Of a stretch of 26,815 nucleotides of DNA, positions 15,049 to 23,741 are shown one piece after another. The number at the start of each line of letters is the position of its first letter. Within the stretch, counting starts at the first letter, position 1. A program made the position numbers and the translations under genes. The DNA is from Thermoplasmatota archaeon (GTDB taxonomy: Archaea > Thermoplasmatota > E2 > DHVEG-1). The stretch is from positions 1 to 26,815 of the forward strand of contig JAFGFQ010000157.1 of NCBI GenBank assembly GCA_016930995.1, in the 5' to 3' direction. The notes below the pieces were generated by a model that saw only the letters and a program-made list of their open reading frames with translations, made no database searches and was not told the origin of the DNA.

Positions 15049-16512
15049 ATGAGTATGAATAGTAGAAAAATGAATAATTATTCATTAATGCGCGTGAGTA
15101 CAACTTTTATTCTCACATTCGCCCTGGTGGTTTCAACAGTTGCCATTCCTTTGGGGGCTCAAACAAGTGCACAACCTCTTGAGAATAATCCACCAAATGT
15201 TCCAAGTAACCCAGACCCTGAAAATAATTCGATGAATGTCAACATTTCAGTCCTGCTGAAATGGTCTTGTGATGATCCTGATGGCGATCCACTGACGTAT
15301 AATGTATATTTTGGGTCGACAAGTCCGCCAGAGCTTGTTTCAGAGAACCAGACAAATGCTTCTTACGAACCGGAAACCTTAGAGTATGCGACCCCCTACT
15401 ACTGGATGATTACTGCTTGGGATAATCAAAGCGCATCAACGCAAGGACCTGAATGGACATTTACCACGGAAGCAGGTGAAAATCAACCACCCTATGTTCC
15501 CAGTACACCAGCGCCAAGTAACAATTCAATAAACATGTCTGTGTATTCAACGCTTAACTGGAATGGTGGTGATCCTGATGAGGGGGATGTGGTGGTCTAT
15601 GATGTATATCTAGGAACTACGACCAACCCTTTAAAGAAGGCTGAAAATCTATCGGATGATAGCTATGATCCTCCTGAACCGCTTTCATATGGAACACTCT
15701 ATTACTGGAGGATTGTTGCGCGAGACAATCACGGAGCAGAGACCACAGGGCCTCTCTGGCATTTCACCACAAAAGAAAATGGGGGGAATACCACAAATAT
15801 CACCGTGACTTTTGTCAAACCACGAACCGGTAAATTGTACTTCAATGATAATGAAATAGGAATCAGTTTACCACGGAACACCATTGTGTATGGGAAGATT
15901 ACGATTACTATCAACGTAACATCAGATTCCGAGATAATTGATGTCAAGTTTTTTGTTGATGATAAACCAATTAGCGATGAAGATAGCGATAGTAATCCGT
16001 ACACCTGTCTATGGCAGCCGATTATCCAGTTTAATTCCGCTCTTTCCTTGAAACGGAATCTCCGGGTTGTGGTAACGGATTCTGAAAACAAGACCGCTAA
16101 CGCTACACTGGACATTACGAAATGGCGGTTCCATATCCTTCCCTTTGTTATCGCTGGCGCTGCATTCGCCTCTCGGCTTGTTCTGCATACCACAGTAACC
16201 GGTGTGTTCCTCAACTTTAGGGAATCACGGTTCAGTGTATCGTTCTATGCGCTTCGAGCCCATTATAAGACCATAGGTCCGTTCAAGACACAACGGGGAG
16301 TCCTCAACTTCAAGAAATGCACCGGAGGCATGTTGATTGGCCCGACCTCAACGACCCGGCTAGGTCTTTTCCATAAGTTCATGATTGGTTCATTCACCTT
16401 TATCGGGAATATCCATACCAATAGGTTGGGGCTTGGTCAAGCGCTTATTTCAGGGATTCTCGAGCGGCGTTTAAGTAGAGGAGACGGTTTGTCACGATTT
16501 CTACCATCGTGA
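15049..16512 (+). CDS. Secreted surface protein with two fibronectin type III-like domains
   Basis: 487 residues. A signal peptide (about 1-37, ending near GAQTSA) is followed by two FN3-like modules (about 47-141 and 145-242). Each opens with PxxPSxPxPxNNS and contains WxxxDPDxxD, Y.VY.G, YYW.I.A.D and W.FTT. A third Ig-like module (about 251-357) has VKFFVDDKP, as in modules that follow PKD or FN3 repeats. The last 130 residues begin FHILPFVIAGAAFAS and are basic, beta-rich and unrecognised; they lack a membrane anchor plus basic tail. Many sequons suggest glycosylation. A likely role is adhesion or cell-envelope structure. A stem-loop terminator follows at 16541. Confidence is good for the repeats and low for function. 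Confidence 0.75.
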   Translation: MSMNSRKMNNYSLMRVSTTFILTFALVVSTVAIPLGAQTSAQPLENNPPNVPSNPDPENNSMNVNISVLLKWSCDDPDGDPLTYNVYFGSTSPPELVSENQTNASYEPETLEYATPYYWMITAWDNQSASTQGPEWTFTTEAGENQPPYVPSTPAPSNNSINMSVYSTLNWNGGDPDEGDVVVYDVYLGTTTNPLKKAENLSDDSYDPPEPLSYGTLYYWRIVARDNHGAETTGPLWHFTTKENGGNTTNITVTFVKPRTGKLYFNDNEIGISLPRNTIVYGKITITINVTSDSEIIDVKFFVDDKPISDEDSDSNPYTCLWQPIIQFNSALSLKRNLRVVVTDSENKTANATLDITKWRFHILPFVIAGAAFASRLVLHTTVTGVFLNFRESRFSVSFYALRAHYKTIGPFKTQRGVLNFKKCTGGMLIGPTSTTRLGLFHKFMIGSFTFIGNIHTNRLGLGQALISGILERRLSRGDGLSRFLPS

Positions 16513-16540
16513 TGTTTCTTTCCAATCAATAAAATACCAT

Positions 16541-16578
16541 AAGAAAGGTGTCATCACCTTTTCTTAATTTTTTTATTT
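16541..16578 (+). terminator. Stem-loop terminator with T-run
   Basis: AAGAAAGGTG (16541-16550), the loop TCAT, then CACCTTTTCTT form a stem of about ten pairs with one bulge. A run of eight T and further T-rich sequence follows. It ends the FN3 protein transcript and separates it from the nitroreductase promoter. Confidence 0.7.
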
Positions 16579-16601
16579 GTTCTTCAGAGACGCATAGCAT
16601 C

Positions 16602-16644
16602 TTTTATAACAGTGCGTTAATATCCCCTTCGATAATAAATGAGG
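16602..16644 (+). promoter_or_regulatory. Promoter and ribosome site of the nitroreductase
   Basis: TTTTATAA at 16602-16609 predicts a start near 16633. GAGGG at about 16640-16644 lies 7 bases ahead of the ATG at 16652, so the leader is very short but carries a ribosome site. Confidence 0.45.
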
Positions 16645-16651
16645 GCGTCTC

Positions 16652-17194
16652 ATGGAGTTTATTGATGTAATCAAGGCTCGCAGTAGCGTTCGTGAATACA
16701 GTGATCGCCCAGTTGATGCTGAAACGATTTCCGCAGTTTTAGAGTGCGCGCGACTTGCTCCTTCATGGGCGAATAAACAGTGTTGGCGTTTTATCGTCAT
16801 TACTAATAAGGAAACAATTGAACACATTGCTAAGAGTAGTATCATTAACCGATGGTTGAAGACCGCACCGGTTCTCATCGTTGCATGTGCAGATCCTGCG
16901 GAGAGTGGTTCTCATAATTCCCTTGAATATTATTCTGTGGATGTTTCTATTGCCGTTGATCATTTAATTCTTGCAGCAACCGATCGTGGACTTGGGACCT
17001 GTTGGATTGCTGGATTTAATGAGGAGAAACTCAAGGAACTTTTGGAAATCCCAAAGCGGATACGGATTGTAGCACTCACACCACTAGGGTATCCAGCAGG
17101 CAAAAAAGGTATCGTTGAACAAATCACCAAGACGTTACTGAAAGCCAAGAAACGAAAAACACTTGATGAAATCGTCCACTATGAACAATGGTAA
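16652..17194 (+). CDS. Nitroreductase-family FMN oxidoreductase
   Basis: 180 residues, a normal single-domain length. The FMN-phosphate-binding start RSSVREY (about 11-17), APSWANKQCWRFIV (about 36-49) and GLGTCWIAGF (about 112-121) are family marks. A C-terminal PLGYPAGKK segment, also typical, closes the fold. Such enzymes are usually dimeric FMN proteins that reduce nitro groups, quinones or enones with NAD(P)H; the substrate here is unknown. The gene has its own promoter and a stem-loop terminator upstream. It is followed at 60 bases by the DMT exporter with a separate TATA-like site, so a joint transcript is not required. Confidence 0.9.
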   Translation: MEFIDVIKARSSVREYSDRPVDAETISAVLECARLAPSWANKQCWRFIVITNKETIEHIAKSSIINRWLKTAPVLIVACADPAESGSHNSLEYYSVDVSIAVDHLILAATDRGLGTCWIAGFNEEKLKELLEIPKRIRIVALTPLGYPAGKKGIVEQITKTLLKAKKRKTLDEIVHYEQW

Positions 17195-17254
17195 CTTTTT
17201 TCCATGATTTTAAATAACTGATGAGTCTTCCCCCTCTTGATGCGTGCTTAAGAG

Positions 17255-18169
17255 ATGACACCACTATCAGTTGAGAAAAAATCTTTCTATGTTATTATAC
17301 TTCTTCCGATTATTTTCTGGGCTTTTGCATTTCCCTTCATTAAAATTGGTTTGCAGGAGCTTAGTCCAGTGAATCTGACAATTCTGCGTCTTTTCCTCGT
17401 CTGTGGTGTCTTTTTATTTCTCATGGTGATTATGCCACGGAAGTTTACACCATTAAAAAAAAAGGATCTATTACCGTTGTTTTTCCTTGGATTCTTTGGA
17501 GTGGTTGTCTATCATCTCGGGTTGAATTATGGAGAGTTGTATATCTCTGCGTCGGCCGCAAGCTTAATCATCGCATCCATCCCAGTGTTCACCGTGATTT
17601 TCGCAGCGCTTCTTCTCAAGGAAAAGTTAACAACAAAGATCGTGAGTGGTGTGGTACTATCACTTGGTGGGGTCATGATTATTTCTTTAACAGGGACCTC
17701 TTCAAACCCATTTGAGATAACCTATTTATCAGCGGCGGTAGCAGTATTCATCTCAGCTCTTGCCGGGGCTGGTTATACTATCGCTGGAAAAAAACTCCTC
17801 ACTCGCTACTCCGCATTGTCTCTGACGGTGTATGCTTTCCTTTTCGGTTCCTTAGGTCTTCTCCCATTTGTATCTTCTTCATTAGTTGAAGAGATCATCG
17901 AGCTATCCTTGAATGGATGGGGTGCCGTTCTCTTTTTAGCATTGTTCCCGACAGTTGTTGGGTACATCCTTTGGTATGTCGCCCTTGAGATAAAAACCGC
18001 CTCTGAGATAAGTGTTTTTTTATATTTTATTCCCGTCCTCTCCACAGTTATCAGTTTTTTCCTTTTTCAGGAACCAATCACCGTGTTGTTTCTTCTTGGC
18101 GGAGTACTTGTAATTGGAGGCCTTATTGTAGTACATATACAAAAAACCTCATCGGTTCAGAAATCATAA
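17255..18169 (+). CDS. EamA/DMT-family transporter
   Basis: 304 residues and ten predicted membrane helices in two homologous EamA halves (about 10-140 and 155-297). Typical features are the opening PIIFWAFAFPFIKIGL, the helix-4 stretch YHLGLNYGELYISASAASLIIA split by small residues, and the second-half LALFPTVVGYILWYVALE. Members export amino acids, nucleosides or related small molecules; specificity cannot be read here. TTTTAAATA near 17208-17216 is a likely TATA box, leaving a leader of about 15-20 bases without a clear ribosome site. Confidence 0.9.
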   Translation: MTPLSVEKKSFYVIILLPIIFWAFAFPFIKIGLQELSPVNLTILRLFLVCGVFLFLMVIMPRKFTPLKKKDLLPLFFLGFFGVVVYHLGLNYGELYISASAASLIIASIPVFTVIFAALLLKEKLTTKIVSGVVLSLGGVMIISLTGTSSNPFEITYLSAAVAVFISALAGAGYTIAGKKLLTRYSALSLTVYAFLFGSLGLLPFVSSSLVEEIIELSLNGWGAVLFLALFPTVVGYILWYVALEIKTASEISVFLYFIPVLSTVISFFLFQEPITVLFLLGGVLVIGGLIVVHIQKTSSVQKS

Positions 18170-18269
18170 TCGATTTCTTTGTATTGTAGAGTATGTATCC
18201 CTTATTTTTTAGAACACACATAAATGGACATACCTTTTTATCCTTGTTTTCTTTCTCACATCTGGTTTT

Positions 18270-18977
18270 ATGATTTCTGTCTGCAATCTTACAAAGCGAT
18301 ATGGGAAAAAAACGGCGCTGAAGAATGTTTCTGTCGATTTCATTGATGGAAATGTTATCACCATCATGGGTGAAAACGGTGCAGGAAAAAGCACCTTGCT
18401 TAAAATTATTGCAGGTATCCTCCCTTTCGATACAGGGGTCATCACTATTGATTCTTTCTCTCTTCAGTCCCAGTCTCTTCAAGCACGAGAACGCCTCGGA
18501 TACCTTCCTGAGATGCCTGAATTATACGATCGGATCACTGGTCGGGAGTTCCTGTTCTATATCGCATCCTTACGAAAAATTGCTGACGCAGAGAAAACCA
18601 TCAATACTCTCTCCCGAACCATAGGGATCGATCAGGCATTAGATTATGAAATTGGTGGTTATTCAAAGGGTATGAAACAAAAAATATCACTTCTCTCTGC
18701 GATTATGCACCAACCACAGAACCTCCTTTTGGATGAACCAGTCTACGGTCTTGACCCGCTTGCATCACGGACTATCCAAGAGTTCATTAAAAAACGACAA
18801 GGAACCACGGTCATAGCGACTCATTCAACACAACTCGTTGAACTTGTCGCAGATTCTGTCTATTTCTTAATGAACGGCACTATTGTTATTCATGACAGCG
18901 TCAATAATTTGATGAAACAGCATGGGACTATTGAAAACGCCTATTTCCATTACAAATCCACCACTGAAGATCATTAA
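18270..18977 (+). CDS. ABC transporter ATP-binding protein, orphan
   Basis: 235 residues, one ABC domain. Walker A is GENGAGKS (34-41), the Q-loop region is GYLPEMPELYD (77-87), the signature is YSKGMKQ (131-137), Walker B is LLLDEP (152-157), and the switch histidine is in ATHS. The GYLPE.P.LY region is common in ATPases of ABC-2-type exporters. No permease is adjacent; the nearest is at 23742-25133, separated by 4.7 kb that includes an AT-rich island. The ATG is about 30 bases after a TTTTTATCC TATA-like site, so the message may be leaderless. Probable role: exporter or membrane-remodelling transporter, with substrate unknown. Confidence 0.9.
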   Translation: MISVCNLTKRYGKKTALKNVSVDFIDGNVITIMGENGAGKSTLLKIIAGILPFDTGVITIDSFSLQSQSLQARERLGYLPEMPELYDRITGREFLFYIASLRKIADAEKTINTLSRTIGIDQALDYEIGGYSKGMKQKISLLSAIMHQPQNLLLDEPVYGLDPLASRTIQEFIKKRQGTTVIATHSTQLVELVADSVYFLMNGTIVIHDSVNNLMKQHGTIENAYFHYKSTTEDH

Positions 18978-19070
18978 TCAATCACCAGCACAATAATGAG
19001 ATGTCCATTGAAATACACAGAAACCATCTTTTTATATTTTTAATTGACAAGTAGTTGGGAAGATAAAAAA

Positions 19071-19238
19071 ATGAGAAAGATTATCTATCCAACAGACGAA
19101 AAAAAGAAAGAAAGGTTATGTTATATTATACCACTGGACAAATATATGGATGGGGGGTTTCTGTTGGAGCTCTATCAATTTGAAATCCTATCAGAATGTA
19201 TGGTAAGAAGGAAATATAACTGTTTTTCCCCCATATAA
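19071..19238 (+). CDS. Short ORF, possibly the truncated 5' end of a gene
   Basis: ATG at 19071 follows a good TATA-like TTTATATT (19031-19038) at leaderless or near-leaderless spacing and opens 55 codons (MRKIIYPTDEKKKERLCYI...). Only the first 18 codons lie clear of the beta-helix gene on the other strand. A promoter plus a plausible basic N-terminus, then a frame running antisense into an AT-rich gene, fits a gene broken by insertion or deletion. No family is recognised, and chance cannot be excluded. Confidence 0.2.
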   Translation: MRKIIYPTDEKKKERLCYIIPLDKYMDGGFLLELYQFEILSECMVRRKYNCFSPI

Positions 19239-20124
19239 GATATATATGTTTCGATGAACCTTTATTCCAATAGTTACCATTCCACTCATTTTTCGATTGT
19301 AAAAATCTGATTTTTCCATAGTTATCATTATCATAAAAATTGTTGTTTTTAATGAAATTAGCTTGCTCAAAATTACCCACCAAATAAATGTTATATCCAC
19401 CTTCAACAGTTCTATCTCCATTATATGAAAGGTTATTTCTAGAAAATGTAATACCGCCAGAATGATATACTTCAATACCACTTAAATTATTATATTGAAT
19501 AAAATTATAATCAATAGTACAATTATTTGATTTTTCAATATACAAAGCTTCATCAATATTCCAACTAATGACATTTCTTTGAATAAGACAATATGCAGAT
19601 TTAATAAGATGGATGCCTCTTCCATTTGACGTAATTTTATTTTCATATAGTTCTACAAATTCTGAATATACAACCAGAATGCCCTCTCCATTACAATTGA
19701 TAATATCAAAATTAGATACATTTGTTCCGCTAGCCTCTTTTCCAATTATAATAATGCCTACTGCAGGATCACTAACTAATGGTCTATCTGTAGTATTCCC
19801 ATTTTGATCTTCATCACTCCCTACTAATGTTATTTTCTTATTAATGATAACATTCTCATTATAGGTTCCCTTGTATACTATCACAGTCCCACTTAAATGT
19901 ACTGCATCCACTCCTGCTTGTATTGTATTAAAATGATCATACCCCCAGCCGGGTGTACTCTCATTGTAATCATCATCTACATATGCGATATCTTGCAGTG
20001 AAAGCGGGATGATAGTTGTATCCCCTGATTCATTTATCCCAAGTGCAAAACTAGATATGTTACAAATCAACAGAAATGTGATTGTCGATTGCACTAACCT
20101 TTTCAGATTATCTGTCTTTTTCAT
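19126..20124 (-). CDS. Secreted right-handed beta-helix (NosD/pectate-lyase-like) surface protein
   Basis: 332 residues with a signal peptide (about 1-29). AYVDDDYNESTPGWGYDHFNTIQAGVDAV (about 48-76) is the standard opening of archaeal parallel beta-helix proteins. It is followed by repeats of the N.I..N..GI.L..S..C.I..N type through about residue 280. The end (WNGNYWN, then a WGKNSYI... FQIDRAPTETPHPY segment) resembles the usual C-terminus of such proteins, so it looks complete. It has no catalytic residues that I can assign; a carbohydrate-binding or surface role is more likely than lyase activity. TATA-like and GGAGG sequences lie upstream on the minus strand. Base composition is clearly more AT-rich than the neighbours, suggesting transfer. 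Confidence 0.75.
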   Translation of the reverse strand: MKKTDNLKRLVQSTITFLLICNISSFALGINESGDTTIIPLSLQDIAYVDDDYNESTPGWGYDHFNTIQAGVDAVHLSGTVIVYKGTYNENVIINKKITLVGSDEDQNGNTTDRPLVSDPAVGIIIIGKEASGTNVSNFDIINCNGEGILVVYSEFVELYENKITSNGRGIHLIKSAYCLIQRNVISWNIDEALYIEKSNNCTIDYNFIQYNNLSGIEVYHSGGITFSRNNLSYNGDRTVEGGYNIYLVGNFEQANFIKNNNFYDNDNYGKIRFLQSKNEWNGNYWNKGSSKHIYLIWGKNSYISFLPYILIGFQIDRAPTETPHPYICPVV

Positions 20125-20690
20125 TTTCCTTTGGCCTCCACTTATAAAATCACATAAGATTAGTTATCCTAATAAATTTATTTAAATGTTTTTAATTAAA
20201 TATTAACCAAACAAATATTGTGATAATTTTTTGTAACCACATGTTCAATATATGTTCGTGATATATTTTTCTCATAAAAATGCTTATAATATGAAGTTGG
20301 GAAGAAAGTTGGGGAATATTTTGTCTGGGTGTATAACGATAAATACAACTAATAAATACACTGTAGAGAAGTTTAAAGAGTATCTCTATCACAAAGAGAA
20401 TCGTTTTGCACAGAAGCAACTCCTGCCGGAAACAAGATGATGATAAATACAATAACATTCGGAAAAGAACTTTAAAATTTTTGGTAAAGATTCTCTTGCC
20501 GGATCCATTGTGTGCTGATAGAGGATATATTTCTTTCTTCGTCTTATGTTGTTTTTCGCTGCCACCTGATAAATTAAGGAGAATGATGTTTTTTTGTCGT
20601 AGATGGTATTTTTTATGAGGTACCTTTATATAGTCGCAAAAACAATATATATATGAACACTATTAGGTAAGAAAATAGGGGAAATAATCT
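20125..20690. other. AT-rich intergenic region with gene debris
   Basis: About 565 bases. Its left end holds the beta-helix gene promoter (TATA-like ATTTAAATAAATTTA and GGAGG on the minus strand). Its right end holds the C25 peptidase promoter. The middle has only short frames on both strands, such as 49 codons from an ATG at 20290 (MKLGRKLGNIL...) with no convincing promoter or ribosome site. I see no terminal inverted repeats, tRNA or structured RNA. It may be decayed coding sequence. Confidence 0.4.
20625..20681 (+). promoter_or_regulatory. Promoter and ribosome site of the C25 peptidase
   Basis: TTTATATA at 20625-20632 predicts a start near 20655, and a second AT-alternating stretch lies at 20644-20654. 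GGGG at 20678-20681 sits 9 bases before the ATG at 20691, the same arrangement as in the C10 peptidase. Confidence 0.5.
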
Positions 20691-22868
20691 ATGAAGAAAT
20701 TACTTCCGTTATGTATTATAGGAATAGTAGTCCTCAGTGGACTAGGGGCTGTCGCACAAACTACTTCAGAGTATCGAATTGAGACGACGATGCTTAATTT
20801 TTCGGAACCAAATGTTCAAACTAAGAACACGTATGCATCTGTTTTTTTACAAGAAGCAAATTCTTTTATCATGCAACAGGGCAAGCCACTGCTCCCTAGT
20901 TATATCGAAACATATACGTTTCCGTTTAAGACAATTATCAAGAGTGTTCTGGTAACGCCACGAGATATAACAATCAAGACCATTGTAAATAATGTCGAGC
21001 CAACTCCACGACAAGTGCTTGTTGGTGAGCCTGTTACAATAGCAAATGAAGAACAGATACAATACGGGGATGAACCATACCCCACAAGTTGGTTTACTTA
21101 CCGTGTTGGTTGTGGGCTTTATGATGGGACGCTTAGCACGATAGTGACTGTAGAGGTTTATCCGATTCAGTATCATCCAGCAGAGAAAATACTCAAAAGT
21201 GCAAAAGAAGCGACTGTCGTTATTGAATATACTACACCATCTCCGGAACCGGCATCAACCCGAGACAATTATCAACTTGTCGTGATAGGTCCTGCTGAGT
21301 TTAGCAGTCAAATCGCACCACTTATTACTCATAAAACAGGAGCGGGAATCACTTCACGGTTTGTCAGTTTAGAAGATATCTATGCAGGCACATACTTCCC
21401 TGCTACGGGGAGAGACAATCAAGAGAAGATAAAATACTTCATTAAAAATGCTATTGAAACCTGGCTTACCGGTAGTATATTATTGGTTGGAGGACAGCTG
21501 AAATTGCCAACAAGAACAACGCATGTATATATTGATGATGAGGAACCAAGCCCTGAGGTTTTTGTCAGTGATCTTTACTATGCAGATATCTACAATTCAA
21601 CCGGCGGGTTCTGCAGTTGGGATTCCAATGCAAATGATATCTTTGGGGAATATCAATGGGAAGGAAAAACCGATCAAGTCGATCTTCATCCGGACGTCTA
21701 TTTAGCACGGTTAGCTGCAACATCCACAAGTCAGGTCACGACATGTGTGAATAAAATTAAACAGTATGAGACTACACCAGGGTATCAACAGAGTTGGTTC
21801 CCGAAGGTGATTGCCATCGGCGGTGATTCCCATGAGGATGATGATGATATTGACGAAGGAGAATACACCAATCAGAAGGTTATCGATGTGATGACTGGTT
21901 TTGCCTCTGTTAAACTCTGGGTGACAAACGGGATGTTAACAGGTCTTGCCCCCACAGGTCTTGCCAACATTAAGGATTCCATTAACGATGGTGCTGGGTT
22001 TGTCGCTTTTAGCGGGCATGGGAATCCTCAAGCTTTTGCCACGCATCCGCATACGCAGTTTGCACTCTGGGTGCCTACGCCATTTGGGAACATTAAAAAC
22101 AGCGATGTTCAATCACTTACCAATGGAAATAAACTCCCCATTGTGACTGTTGAGGCATGCTCTACTTCGAAATTTAATTCTGATTCCAATTGTTTTAACT
22201 GGGCGTTTCTCTCTAATGCAAATGGTGGAGGTATTGGGAGTTTTGGAGCCACTGCATTAGGATGGGGATATGTTGGGACCGGTACAACTCAGGGTTTGAT
22301 TGGAAAAATGGGACTTGATACCTATAAGGCATACAAACTTGATAAAGCAACGACGTTTGGTGAGATGTGGACAAAGGCACTCAACCGATATATCAAACCA
22401 TCAATGCAGCCGACTGATTATAAAGTGGTAGAAGAATGGATAGCGTTTGGTGATCCAAGTCTTGCCATCGCTGAGGAATCACAGGCCCCAGCAAAACCAG
22501 CCACGCCCACGGGGACTACATCGGGAAACATCAAAACGGAATATGAGTATTCCTCTTCAACAACTGACCCTGATGGTGATAAGGTATCATACATGTTCGA
22601 CTGGGGCGATGGGACATTTAGCAGTTGGGTCGGTCCAGTAAATAGTGGCGTTCCTGCGTCAGCCAAAAAGACATGGACTGTGAAAGGGACCTATAGTATT
22701 AAGGTGGTCTCAAAGGATGAGCATGGTGTTTTGAGTGAATGGTCAGATCCGTTACCCGTAACGATGCCGCTGGCCTACGAGCCACCGTTTTTACGTCTCT
22801 TAGAAAAACTATTCGAGTGGTTCCCAAATGCGTTCCCACTGTTACGGCAGCTCTTAGGGTATAACTAG
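20691..22868 (+). CDS. Secreted cysteine peptidase, family C25 (gingipain type), with PKD-like domain
   Basis: 725 residues. A signal peptide (about 1-22) and a propeptide-like beta domain (about 25-185) precede the caspase-like C25 domain (about 190-585). FSGHGNPQAF gives the likely catalytic His443, and VTVEACSTSKF gives Cys490; LLVGGQ, a YYAD segment, LARLAATS and WIAFGDPSL are also characteristic. A PKD-like domain with DPDGDKVSYMFDWGDG lies at about 590-690. The last 28 residues form two amphipathic stretches around FPNAFPLLR, shared with the C10 peptidase. Bacterial gingipains leave through the type IX system using a much larger C-terminal domain, which is absent here. Likely role: extracellular protein degradation. 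A T-rich terminator follows. Confidence 0.9.
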   Translation: MKKLLPLCIIGIVVLSGLGAVAQTTSEYRIETTMLNFSEPNVQTKNTYASVFLQEANSFIMQQGKPLLPSYIETYTFPFKTIIKSVLVTPRDITIKTIVNNVEPTPRQVLVGEPVTIANEEQIQYGDEPYPTSWFTYRVGCGLYDGTLSTIVTVEVYPIQYHPAEKILKSAKEATVVIEYTTPSPEPASTRDNYQLVVIGPAEFSSQIAPLITHKTGAGITSRFVSLEDIYAGTYFPATGRDNQEKIKYFIKNAIETWLTGSILLVGGQLKLPTRTTHVYIDDEEPSPEVFVSDLYYADIYNSTGGFCSWDSNANDIFGEYQWEGKTDQVDLHPDVYLARLAATSTSQVTTCVNKIKQYETTPGYQQSWFPKVIAIGGDSHEDDDDIDEGEYTNQKVIDVMTGFASVKLWVTNGMLTGLAPTGLANIKDSINDGAGFVAFSGHGNPQAFATHPHTQFALWVPTPFGNIKNSDVQSLTNGNKLPIVTVEACSTSKFNSDSNCFNWAFLSNANGGGIGSFGATALGWGYVGTGTTQGLIGKMGLDTYKAYKLDKATTFGEMWTKALNRYIKPSMQPTDYKVVEEWIAFGDPSLAIAEESQAPAKPATPTGTTSGNIKTEYEYSSSTTDPDGDKVSYMFDWGDGTFSSWVGPVNSGVPASAKKTWTVKGTYSIKVVSKDEHGVLSEWSDPLPVTMPLAYEPPFLRLLEKLFEWFPNAFPLLRQLLGYN

Positions 22869-22884
22869 CCACTTTATCCTCATT

Positions 22885-22915
22885 CTTTTTTTTCTTCTTT
22901 TTTTTGTTTTTATCA
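22885..22915 (+). terminator. T-rich intrinsic terminator after the C25 peptidase
   Basis: Consecutive T-runs, including two of eight and nine T broken by single C residues, follow the stop at 22868. Oligo-U runs without a required hairpin are a common archaeal termination signal. Confidence 0.6.
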
Positions 22916-23000
22916 TCTTTTCTTTACAAAGGACTATCGTTGTGAGGATATGTTTTTAAACTATCTATCAATATGAAAACATGAATAAGGGAGAGGAATC

Positions 23001-23528
23001 ATGGCGAAAACAAGTAAAAAACAGCTTGAACTAGATGAAATAAAGGTCATCAACCAACTACAGAAAAACTGTATGGAGAATCTTGATTTATTCGCAAAGA
23101 ATTGTGGTTTCTCACGACAGAAAGTATGGAGAATTATAAAAAACCTTGAGGATAATAAAATCGTCTGGGGGTATACTGGTGTTATCGATACAGAGCCTTT
23201 GAAGAAAAAACGGTATATGTTGCTTATGAAACGGAACGTTCAAAAGATAAACCAAAAAATCGTCGATATTCTTCTTTCAAGAGAATTCGAAGAGGTCGTC
23301 GCAAAACTTGGCATCACCATTGAAACAAGTTCATATACGCATGGGGAGTATGACTGGATAGCGACATTTCTTGCTCCCGATATCATCTATGCGAAGAAAT
23401 TTAGTGAATTAGTGAAAACGACGTATCCTGATACGTTTCAGAAAATCGATCTGCTTGAGACACTTTTTGACATTAAACGACAAAACATATTTAATCCAAA
23501 TGCAAAAAAGATCAAGGAAATCATCTAA
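23001..23528 (+). CDS. Lrp/AsnC-like transcriptional regulator
   Basis: 175 residues. The N-terminal winged helix-turn-helix (about 10-58) includes LDLFAKNCGFSRQKVWRIIKNLEDNKIVWGY, the usual Lrp pattern with the IVWGYTGVID hinge. The C-terminal part (about 65-150) has alternating strands and helices, as in the Lrp ligand-binding fold, but lacks an obvious conserved glycine loop, so it may be a divergent member. GGGAGAGG lies just before the ATG, and TTTTTAAAC at about 22951-22959 is a possible TATA box. It has its own promoter. Targets are unknown; the neighbouring C25 peptidase gene and permease are candidates only by position. Confidence 0.75.
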   Translation: MAKTSKKQLELDEIKVINQLQKNCMENLDLFAKNCGFSRQKVWRIIKNLEDNKIVWGYTGVIDTEPLKKKRYMLLMKRNVQKINQKIVDILLSREFEEVVAKLGITIETSSYTHGEYDWIATFLAPDIIYAKKFSELVKTTYPDTFQKIDLLETLFDIKRQNIFNPNAKKIKEII

Positions 23529-23741
23529 GAGATATTTTTTATAGAAAAAGATACAGGTCATCTCGCCAGATTCTGATTTCCTTTGGTGTTTTTCTAAGTT
23601 TAATTTATGAACATCGTAATCGTTTATGATAACTTCTTTTCAAGGAGAAAGTAATTTCGTTATAAGAGAAATAAATTTTTTCATCGATATTCTTAAATAA
23701 CGTATCTTCCTTTCTATGCCAACCGAGGGTTTTGGGACACC

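Noticed and set aside
15729..16214. A 161-codon frame antisense to the FN3 surface protein
   Set aside because: It is a shadow of the FN3 gene, with no start signals and no recognisable domain.
20252..20618. Short plus-strand frames in the AT-rich gap (49 codons from 20290 and 70 codons from 20406)
   Set aside because: No spaced promoter or ribosome site and no recognisable family; described instead as debris in the gap.
22782..22868. Archaeosortase (PEF/PGF-CTERM) tail on the C25 peptidase
   Set aside because: The tail has no PEF or PGF motif, no long hydrophobic helix and no basic end, so it does not fit that pathway.
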